64,000 nucleotides of DNA from Protea cynaroides. Lineage: Eukaryota > Streptophyta > Magnoliopsida > Proteales > Proteaceae. The DNA lies in NCBI GenBank assembly GCA_028583415.1, contig CM053274.1:95822549-95886548 (forward strand). Reading direction: 5' to 3'. This document shows, in pieces, positions 47,250 to 57,600 of this stretch (position 1 is the first letter of the stretch; each line of letters opens with the position of its first letter). The notes under the pieces were generated by a model. That model was given only the letters and a program-made list of their open reading frames with translations. It was not told the DNA's origin and did no database searches. A program made the position numbers and the translations under genes.

Positions 47250-49265
47250 ATATAGACAATTTCATCGTGACACGTTGCAGTATCTCGATGAGTATGATTC
47301 TTTATTCTTACACACATATTAGCATTGATGACGTGTAGTAAGTAGTTTTTAAACCAGACCGGGCATCGAACTAGAAATGAATGGTTGGGGCTTAATCGGT
47401 TTTCGGTTATTTAACACTACACATCGTGATTAGCCTGTTTAGTTATTCGGGTTTCAAAAGTCAGATATGAACATGTGTATATTTGGCCTGTCGGTTTCGT
47501 TTCATAATCAATCTCATTCTAAACGGGCTTTAAATGAACTATAAACGAGCTAATACCTAATTATAGATATTTTTTTGTGGGATTGTGAAAGGCTTTTATT
47601 GGTTTTCGAATCCATAATTGTTCTCGTGTTGTAGATTATATACTTTCTTGTAGGATTGTAAAGGTTCTTATTGGGTTTATGAATCGCCCATGTAGATAAA
47701 GACGAAAATGGAAAGAATTAGTGAAAGGCTCAAGAAATGAAAGATATTTCAATGTTTTATCTTTTTAGCTTTAACTTTGAAACGGTTTAAAGGTATATTT
47801 GGTTCGTTTGGGTTACACATTTGCATTTTAAACGCCTATTTAATAATCAGTCCAGTCTTAAACCCAACACATTTAATAATCGAACCGGTCTAGTTTGGAT
47901 TTTGCTGGTCGGGCTCAACCGGGTTACCTGGTGCAGGTCTGAAATTGGCACCCTTATGGAACAAACACATGAGAGAATGTTAAGACCTTAGTCAGACACC
48001 GACTTTTAAATAATCTACAACCCCCTTGTATATACCCACAAGTTCAAACTTTTAAGAGAAAAACTTTAAACCATCGTATCACTTTTTTTTTTCAAGTGAA
48101 TTTAAAATGTAAAAAAAAATATAGAGAAACCATCAAACTAGACCCATGGTTCAAGAGTAATTTAATTTTACTTCCAACCAAACAAAACTTTCAAGCCACA
48201 ACATGTGCGAAAGAAACTTTTAAAAATTTCTAAAAGTCAAAAAAGGTAGATAGACTAAAAGTACTATGGACAAGGGCTTGTGCACATCTCTATGAAAAAG
48301 ACTGCCACGTTCTTCCAATGTGCTTCAGTGTGAACCCCTTTGTACCTTAAGAGCCTTAAAAAGTGCAGTCTAAATCTGGGCCTATATTTCCCCACTCTCT
48401 AAGCCCATCTCTTTACCGTTAGCCCATTTGGTACTATAATCAAAGTGGAAGTTCACATTATAGGTTCGATCAATTTTGATTTTGTTCATCATAGGTTAAG
48501 GATAAACCAACATAGCCCATTGTAGAGATGGTCTAGGATTTGAGATAATATTATATATATTAGGTTCAGAGTCACTGCATCCCAAATTTATATAATTCAT
48601 CTCTCTGCTCCCATATGTAGAGAAAACGAAAGGGGATCTCCTGTGAGCTATGAAGGACTCAATCAAAGCTTGGACTGAAACAGATGGAAATCAATCTCCA
48701 ACGCATAGGAATATCTTAATTATGTAATTTTTTGTTATTTTCATTGTATTGTAAGGTTGTTGTATTGATCGTTATGGATTTATATGAAACCTATACCTAT
48801 CCACACAAAAAAAAAAAACCTTGTGAGAAGTGGAACCTCAATGTACATGCAGTATAGCTCAAGTGATCCAACCTTGCTTCTGCTGCACCATAACTTTCAA
48901 AGCAAATCCAAATCCAACCAGCCAAACTATATTATATCAGAATAGAAAAGGGGGTGAACCACACTTAAGAGTAAGTATACAATCAATGACATCATAATAA
49001 CTGTTTTTGGCAAGTAGATTACACAGAAAAGAGAAATGGAAGAAGACCACCAGTGAAAACTGAAGTAGAACTGAGGCATGATCAAGTATGGAGTACTGGG
49101 TTTGTATATTAATTTTCCTGCATCCATTGTTGCCCAATTTGCTGTCATGAGCATCAAAAGATTGAAGAACTGCAACCACAATGGCTATCATCATTTTTAA
49201 CTTAACTGACAAATGAAAAAAACTACTTCATTTCCCTTACATAGATACTGGCTTTGTTTTGTTGA
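47250..49265. other. Intergenic DUF538-HMA gene
   Basis: No gene seen. 47340-47990 is a degenerate 'aaccggtctagtttgg / cggttttcgg' repeat of unknown type. Minus-strand open frames at 48927-49212 directly follow the HMA stop and are likely 3' UTR or chance. Confidence 0.5.
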
Positions 49266-49401
49266 TCAAATAGAAGTCCATAACTCTGCTGTCTTGACCT
49301 TGGATACACTCTCCAACACTTCAAATGGAAGAATATTACCTATAACCACCACCTTATTGTTTTCCAAGTCTACTTGAAAAGAGGTTACTCCTGTAAAGAT
49401 T

Positions 49402-49443
<42 letters not shown>

Positions 49444-50098
49444 AGATTAATGTGGGAGTAATTGGGTACTCCAAAATATACCATAGAATGAGAATTTTGA
49501 ATACTCCATAGCAGAAAAATCCATCAAAACATTTCTCTTCCCCTAATGAAAAGCAAAATTATAGGGTTTATTTTTGTAGGGAAAAGGAGGTAATGAACTT
49601 CCCTCTCACATACTGACAAAACCTTTATAATTGGATGATCAGAACATCACAGGGGAAACTTTAAGAAAAGTTCTTTAAAATGAGGAAATAGGTAGGCTAT
49701 TTCACATACCTTCCATTTTGGAGATGTGCTTCTCAACTTTTCTTGCACAACCACTGCAATGCATGGAAACCCTTAATACAACCGTCTGCAACTTAACCCA
49801 TCAAGAAAAACTCAACAGACTTTCCCATATGAAAGTTAGGAAGATAATCACATACCATCTCTCTCAAGCATAGATAATCACATACCTTATCAGCTGGCTT
49901 CAAATGAAAAGCCAAAGCAGACTGATTCTTATCAACAAAATCCTTCAATCTCACAAACTGTCTTCCACTGCTTGGAAAGAGTGATCTTCTCTCAGAATCA
50001 TCTCCACTGTCCAAAGGATTTCTGCAAAAGAAGGATAAGTTTGAGCCAGGAGAGAGATGGAGACAATCCAACACCCACCCAAAACTCAGCTTCCTCAT
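49266..50098 (-). CDS. Small HMA-domain (heavy-metal-associated) protein
   Basis: Three exons, 50098-49886 (donor AAG|GTATGT), 49785-49710 (acceptor TTGCAG; donor G|GTATGT) and 49390-49266 (acceptor TTTACAG), give 137 aa. The N-terminal third (MRKLSFGWVLDCLHLSPGS..) is low complexity with several Cys. The HMA fold starts near Thr72 (TVVLRVSMHCSGCARKVEKH) with the metal-binding M-x-C-x-x-C at Met79-Cys84, and ends SKVKTAELWTS. The protein matches the plant group typified, from memory, by Arabidopsis At3g24450, which also lies next to VIL1. It has no transmembrane segment and no C-terminal isoprenylation CaaX. A soluble metal-binding or chaperone-like role is inferred. A (GA)n array lies just upstream of the last exon. 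Confidence 0.9.
49403..49442. repeat. (GA)n microsatellite at a 3' splice site
   Basis: About 20 GA units on the plus strand. In transcript sense it is a (CU)n run ending about 12 nt before the AG of the HMA gene's intron 2, so it forms the polypyrimidine tract. Confidence 0.8.
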
Positions 50099-50099
50099 C

Positions 50100-53000
50100 T
50101 GATCACCAATGGCTTACCCACAAACTCTCCTCACTTAAGAAAGCCACAACTTGCAACTACCAGCTTTGTTTGAGAGAGAGAAAGAGAGAGAGACCTTGAG
50201 GATTTCGTGAGGAAAAGAACCCAGAGCTGGTTTCTCAAGGAGATCAACCACTCAAGATGGTAGAAGCCTAGCTAACCTATAATAAGGGACTTTTCTTAAA
50301 AGTGATTCAGTCCAGTTGGGTGACCAAGAACGACGGCCAAATAAAGCAACATAATCATAAAACGCGAGATCCCTTAAAAGAGGCGAAGCTCAATGAGTTT
50401 ACCATGCTAGTACAAATGGGCATCTCTCCCATGTGACCCAAGGTAGAACCACACATATATCAGGAATCCAAGTGTTTGGATAAGTTTCTAGCCCAAAAGC
50501 TAGTTTTGAGATGGTTCTAAATTCAGGTATCAGTCATGGTATTGGTCATGTTCAAAACCGATCTGATCTATATGTACTAAAACAAACTGACAAGTGGTTG
50601 ATACCATATATAATAATATTAAAACAAGATCGGATCAGGGATTGATTAGGTCCAAAATTGATACAAATCAGCTGATCCGACACCAATATCATGATGTGGA
50701 AATATTCCAACACTCCCACTCACATATAATCGTAATGTAAGTACACGTGAAAAGATAATGAGAGAAAAATAACATATCCACTTACTAGTTCAAACTTTTA
50801 AGATAGAATCATAATCATGGACGAACGGAGATCTAGCTTTATAATGACTTAAGCTGATGGCAACATAGGAATGTCTACTTTCTTGCATGGAGTGAAGTTG
50901 AAGAATTGGGTTATGTGTTAAAGCTTTGTGAGATTGAGATATTTTGCTCTTTGAAGGTTGTTTACAAAAATAAAAATAATAATTGGAGTGGATTCTCTCC
51001 ACACCTGATAGCCATTCCACACCCTTAAGAACCATAAACTGCTCAAAAGGTGTGGATCTCACACTCCAAAGATGGGACTGATTAACTGGTTCCCGGACCT
51101 CTTCTCTCGTTGCCTTTATTTATTTATTTATTTTTATTTTTTTGAGTAAATATTGCCTTTAATTAATAGTAAAGGTATTGAATTATTGAGCCTATCACGT
51201 AGGATCCGAATTGTCTTCTCCCTGTACTTTAGGGATGAAAGAGACGCCCTCGTCAAATGGCCGACACGTGACTCTCAGGAAAATCCGAATCCCATGTCCA
51301 AGCCGACACCCCTGTCGGTTCGACTTGTCGACTGGATGTCGACTCAAACATAGGGCTTAGATTTTTTCGAAAATCACGTATCGATCATCTAACAGGAACG
51401 TCTCCCTCCTCCCTGAAGTACACAAGGACGAGAGGATTTGAATCCTATCACGTATGTGCTATTAAGAGAATTGAATCATTGGTCAGAAGTCTCCTCAGAG
51501 ACATCCGACAGAATTATTGGCATGGAGCTTTTTTATCCAAAAAGAAAAAAAGAAAATAATCATTGAGAGTTCGGAACTTTAAGGGTTTGTTGTTTTGGTC
51601 ATGTGATGTGATATTTTGGTGTATGGAATATATGACAAAAGTGGGAGTGTTGGAGTATTTCTGTCAATCATGTCATAAACTGTGGATGCTTGATCCGAGC
51701 TGAAGAGGATAGAAACAGGACTTACTGGATCAGTCTCCACCGATTTTGATTCAATGTCAGGTTGAATCATCCCCAAATAGTCTGGAATCAATCAGAATTG
51801 TCAGGACTCACCTTGACTCAGTCTAATTCAATTAGAGATAGTATACATAGAATCAATTTTAATCAAAAGCATCCCAGTGATTCCAAGTCGAATTGATTGA
51901 CCAATGTTGATCTGAGTTTTACAACCATGCTGACAATGAATTAGTAGTTTGTAAATTGTTCTAACTCTACATTTGCATTGTCTTAACATAAGGTCCCATC
52001 CTGAGTCAAGAACCTAGATATCAGTATTTAGAACCAGATTGGTGTGGATTTAAACCAGTCCAGATATAGATGAATTAATCTCCATTGACTAAAATCAACC
52101 AAATCAGTCTGGACTGACAGCAATATGGATGGCAATGCATCAGATCCAATACCAATAATCCCGGCCAGAGTTGCTTCTTTAGATCTGCAATTACCATTCA
52201 ACTCCAAAGTTGTAACCAAAGATATACCTGATGAATAAAAGGTCAACCGATTATAAAATCAAACTACAATTCAGTATTCCACCTGGGCCCATGGTGGCAA
52301 AGGCCCGTCGAAACTTAGAGAAATGTTGGAGGGAGCTCTAGTTAACTTCCTTTCTACACTTAAATTCCTCAATTTAACTATAGTAAAGAGCAGTCTTTAT
52401 AGTGTGATGACATGGCAAGATCTACAGTTGAGGGCTAAGCTTAGCTTAGCTCAAGCTCGAGCTCTCGCCAACATTTCTCTGCAACTTATTCAAACTTACT
52501 AGATTAAAAGGACAAACTCACGACAGTAAAATGGCACATAATAATGATTATCTTCTACCAGGAACAAACAACCCACAGCCAAGCTACTGGAGCTGTTAAT
52601 TTCTGACAATTAAACACAATCAGCTATGGTTATCAAATGGAATAAAGCTCAACACAACACAACCAAACCGCAACCATAAATTGGACACTCAGGTAAAAGT
52701 CCTATAGTCTTCCATGCAGGATTTTATCAGCTGCTTCCCAAGTTCCAGCACAAGAAGCAACCACACAACATAGAAAAGGCCATCCAAATAAAGATGTGTG
52801 TTTTTTACAAGTCCCTCAGAAAAAGAGATGATCAACAATCATAAACGAAAACAGAAGAATATAACCAGATAGCCAACCATAATCAATCTCCATAGATCAA
52901 CAAATAACATCAGGGCATGGATGGAGCAACCTAATAATAACTTCACTGAGCCATATCTGGAATCCTTTTTTCTTTTTTCTTTTTTTCTCTTTTGGTTTTC
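50100..53000. other. Intergenic HMA gene-MLN51 gene
   Basis: No gene seen. Contains the HMA gene's leader with a (GAGA)n stretch (50171-50194), degenerate GATCGG-type repeats at 50500-50690 and 51690-52260, and foldback MITE copy E. Confidence 0.55.
51202..51445. mobile_element. Foldback MITE copy E
   Basis: 244 bp. The 9-bp target duplication TATCACGTA is exact at 51193-51201 and 51446-51454. Ends are GGATCCGAATTGTCTTCTCC and, as complement, GGATTCAAATCCTCTCGTCC. The centre CACCCCTGTCGGTTCGACTT matches the family. It is the only copy right of the VIL1 gene. Confidence 0.8.
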
Positions 53001-53029
53001 TTTTTTTCCCCTTTTTTTTTATCATTCTT

Positions 53030-54606
53030 GAAGAAGCTCAGTACCGTTTCTCACAAGCTTCACAAAAAAACCAACAAGCCAAAGAACCTGGAAAAAACCA
53101 GTGGAACCATTGAGGAAATACAATAAACCATATTCAAATTTCATTCCCAAAAATTATGCTCACAAAGAAACGTAAGGATTTTGTTACATATCCTACCGCA
53201 CATTTCAACAAGAAACTGCCACCTGACAAGCTGCAATGCTCTTCTGAAATCAACCGCAGCATGGGCAGGTGTTTGTTAATAACTGCATAATGAAAATCAT
53301 AGTAAGGTTTTGCAGTACATAGATATATAAAAGCAGATTTTTTGATGGTGGTGATCCAAAGAACTAAAAAATGTTAATAATTAGACTAGCCTTCCAAGTA
53401 GCCAAAACGAGGTTGAACAGATGGATTTCACCTTGCCTACACATGCGTGATGTATCAATCAAACCGATAAAAACCATAGGTCATGGGATCTCAGGAAGAA
53501 GCAAAAATAAACCCCATAATCAAAGTGATAACAACAGTAGGTCATGGGAGTAGGTCATGGGTTCTCAGGAAGAAGCAAAATAAACCCCACAATCAAAGTG
53601 ATAACACCAGTAAGTCATGGGTTCCAACGAAGAAGCAGGAAGAAGCAAAATAAACCCCACAATCAAAGTGACAACACCAGTTGGTCATGGGTTCCAATGA
53701 GGAAGCAAAAATAAACCCCACAATGACTCGCTCCCAGTAATTCTAATGTAGAACTCTACAACATATTCACATCATTCCCATCTCTCTAAATTCAAAGGTA
53801 ATAATCCAAAAACATAAAGATAACATATTACACCTCTTGAAACAACAGATATTAAGATAGGTAACTCCAAAATCATCATTCAGCAATTACCATGGATACT
53901 ATATTTTCCAGTAACATTCACCTCGCAGTCCCAGAAATAAGCTACATAAAAGACCACTGCTGGAAATTTTCGAGATCACAAGATGCATGCAGTATGGAGC
54001 AAGAGTTAGCCTATATAAAACAACTTCCACATCTTAATTCCAAGCCTAAACCCCCTTTTTCTTTTCTTTCATTAAGAATTTTTATACAAATAAGGAAGAA
54101 GTTTTGCTTTTGCAAACATCATTCAAAATAATTTTTGTCCAGCCCACACAGTTTCCAGACAATTCACAATTTATTGAAAATAACTAGAAATAAATCAGAG
54201 CATCTCAGCACCCGTATCCTGGACTAGCATGAGGCAAGCTAGCCAAGGTCATACCGTACACAATAATAACCCCCCCCCCCTCCTCTCTCTCTCTTGCCCC
54301 CTCCCTCCACTCCAGTTAATTGCATCATAAATACAATTATACAACTAACTATTTTAGAAGAGACATAAGAAGGAGATAACTAAAGAAGCTAAAAAACATT
54401 ACCTACCTAGCATATCTCACGACACTGCTCCCCAAACTGCTCCAAACAAAAGCTGGAGAAAATAAAAGGCTGGGATAAGGCCTGAAACATCAAATATTAA
54501 ACATTAACTGAAGTTCACAGTGCCACATGCAACTAATATTACTGAGAAGAGCAACAATAGCTAACCTTAGGTGCTTATTCAAATAAACTCAATCTTATTA
54601 CATATT
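53030..54606 (-). other. Probable spliced 3' UTR of the MLN51 gene
   Basis: Minus-strand sequence after the stop has good splice signals: CACCTAAG|GTTAGC (about 54568), GATGTTTCAG|GCC (about 54486), ATGCTAG|GTAGGT (about 54411) and TTTTTTCCAG|GTTC (about 53098). Together they suggest two 3' UTR introns and a last exon ending near 53030. Inferred only from consensus. Confidence 0.35.
53463..53725. repeat. Minisatellite, about 65-bp unit, 4 copies
   Basis: Repeated blocks 'GGTCATGGGTTC', 'AGGAAGAAGCAAAATAAACC', then 'CCACAATCAAAGTGATAACA', with small internal duplications. It lies in the 3' region of the MLN51 gene. Confidence 0.7.
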
Positions 54607-57600
54607 TCACTGGCCAAAGTTCATCTCCGAATATCTGCAGTGTGCAACCATACCATTTAGAAACAGAGATGTAGTTCAAATTGAATAGAAGCTTAAAATA
54701 GCAATAGGAACAACAGCAAAAGGAAGATCATTAGTTAATTCTAGATGTTTAAAGGATAAAATTTTATCTATATTCACTAACTGGTAAAGCATTTTGACAT
54801 ACCTACGAGGCTTGTTTTGACGTTGCCCAAACTCATCATTTCCAAGTTCTGCAAGAAAGATCATTTAGTTAAAACAAAGAAAACCATGCGAAAAAAAAAG
54901 GGCAGATTCAAAACAACCTATAGCCCCATCGAAAGCAAGGCAAATTGAATGTTTAAATGCCTTACCAGGCATCTGAGGATGCCTCCATGTATTATCGGGT
55001 TTGTTTGAACTTGTTTCTTTGCTGCACAAGAATTCAACAATAAGGATACTTTTCAAATTTTGAAAAAGATAAAAATAGACAGAACAGATAGTACAATGCT
55101 AAGAGGATGGCTAAATACTATGAACATATCTGGAAAATATAATGTGACCAAGAACAAAATCTTGAGAGGCTCTCAATTGAGAACCGGTACAAACACCATG
55201 CACAGTTGTATTTGTATATTCCTTGACACTTATCAACACCTATTTCAATCTTGAACATTCGTATTTTAGTCAACTAACAACTAAAAAACAAACTCTAATA
55301 GACACCAACAATCTCTTTTTTGCTGCATAAAAATTGAACATAGTTGACGAAATGGATTTTCAAGAGCTATTATTAGTACACAGATTTTAGAAAATAAACA
55401 GGACCATGTCAACATCTGTCATCAATCTTTCAAAGACAAATCCTGTTAAGTTGAAAAATTCAATAAATTTGAAATTTGAAAACTGGTTGAAACCAAAGGA
55501 ATTGCAACGAACCCAGATGGACCCAAGGAAGATGCCTGCCCTGATGGACGAACACAATAACCACCATCAACCGCAATGTAGGGAGAACAATATGCAGCCC
55601 CCAAAGCACCAGCAGCACCAGCCAAAACAGGCATCCTGGACAACAAGAAATAGAAATTAATCAAATTTACATTAAGATGAAAATGACATTACTCATTAAG
55701 TTAAAAATGAAAATAGCATCTTTGGCCCAGAGGGAACAAAATAAATTAGTGATCAGTAGGGCATAAAATAAATCAGCGACAAAAACATATTAATCAACTT
55801 CAACTTCTTTCTTCTTTCTGATCCGAAACAATATTATATTTATCTAAGCGGATCACCTTCTTCTACCATCAAACAATCACAGGTAAACCCTAGGAGTAGA
55901 GAGGGGGGGGGGGGGGGAGAGAGAGAGAGAGAGAGAGAGGGATTCACATACCATGTCATCTCAGAATTTCCAAAACCAAGTTGTGGCCGTGCAACATATC
56001 CAGGAAGCGCCATACCAACAGCAGGAACTCCAAGACCACCAGGATGCTGACCTCCAAATTGCATAACTGAATATCCAAACATCAAGGCATTATTAATAAC
56101 ACAATTTAACTGGTGACTAACTCAGATAAAACAATGCATCATTTAATAGTTGATCCACTTATGAAGCAGACCAGAAATATACCTATAAAAAGAGGTCACA
56201 ATTGTATTTGTTGCTCATATTTATGCAAGAACAATCAACAGATGCACCCACTGGGAGTAAAAGCAATCAAATAAGAGTTGGATATGAAAAAATTAAATAT
56301 TATGATAGCTTTACCAGGCAAAAGTGCTGGAGTGGCTGGAAAGCTTTGATCACCACCCATCGTCCCAGTGGCTCCAATAATCTGAGCTCCATTGTACAGA
56401 AAAGACTCTCTTCCACTACCTTGAACATTGCCTTTCCCTTTTCCAACTAAAGCAGTTTTAGACATACTTGAGCTTGGAGGAGATTCCGGTTCTGAATGTT
56501 CAGGAGAATTCCTTGATGGGGCTTTAGGTGGAGAAGAGGCTTGAGATCCACTACCAGGACGCTGACCCAACTGCTGACTAGAACCTCGCAAAGGTTGGAC
56601 TGGAATTTGAACAGGCCTTGGCTGAACAGAAGAGGGTTGTGCCTGTGCAGAGACTCTGTTAACTTGGTTAAGAGTTGGGGTTGGCTGATAACTAAGCTGT
56701 CCTGGGATAGCTACACCCCTTCCCTGGGCCCTGAACTGAGAAGACTGAGTCGTAATAATGGGTGAGGTGCCAGAACCCTGCAATGGCAGATTGCTTAATG
56801 GCTTCCGAGGAACTGGACAAACCGACTCATCAATATAAAGCCTGTCCAGGCCAATAGGATTGGCCGCATTTTTCCCTCGGAGAAATGCATTGGAGTGGGG
56901 TGTAGAATAATTATCCTTTACTCCAGAAGGTGAAAGGTTTTTATTTCCATTTCCAGACAGTACATCTCTTTTCTGTGGGACAGAGATGTCTTGATTGGAT
57001 GAGCTAGATGGATAAAATGGAGGAGAAGCAGAACTCAAGCTTGACGCAAAAACATTCTTTCTGGGAGGAACATGATCTGACTGTACATCTGATGTGTTTG
57101 CAGTTACTCTCCCTGAACTAGCATTTGATGTTGGCTCAACTGCCTTCCCAGATCTTTAAAAAATAAAAAATAAAAAAAGATAGAAAGAATGTCAAAATAT
57201 GATCAAAAGAATTGGGGGACATCCGGGGAGGGGAAGAGTAAAAAAGGTTACGAAGCTTGATATTTCAACTCACTGTTTATTTTGATACATTGGAGGCTCA
57301 CTCCTCTTCTTGAAACGAGGTTCATACTTTCTGGGTCCCCTCCCTCTCACTGCCTTAGTAGTATGAATTTGATTGCTACTGTTGTCATAACCTCTAGGTG
57401 TGCTTCCTCTTGCATACCCATGGACCATACCTTGATTCTTCCCTCGACCTCGATAATGACCTTTAGATTTCCTCCTCTCCTACACATACAAAACAAGAAA
57501 TAAATAATTGCCACCATACTAATAGCCAGAAGTCCAATGCAGTTCTGAAAATATTGAATTAATAATTAATTTTAGGAAAAATTTCACGTTCTATCCAAAA

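Noticed and set aside
48927..49212. Overlapping hydrophobic frames of 84 and 91 aa downstream of the HMA gene
   Set aside because: They directly follow the HMA stop, have no Kozak or splice support and no recognisable domain; probably 3' UTR or flank.
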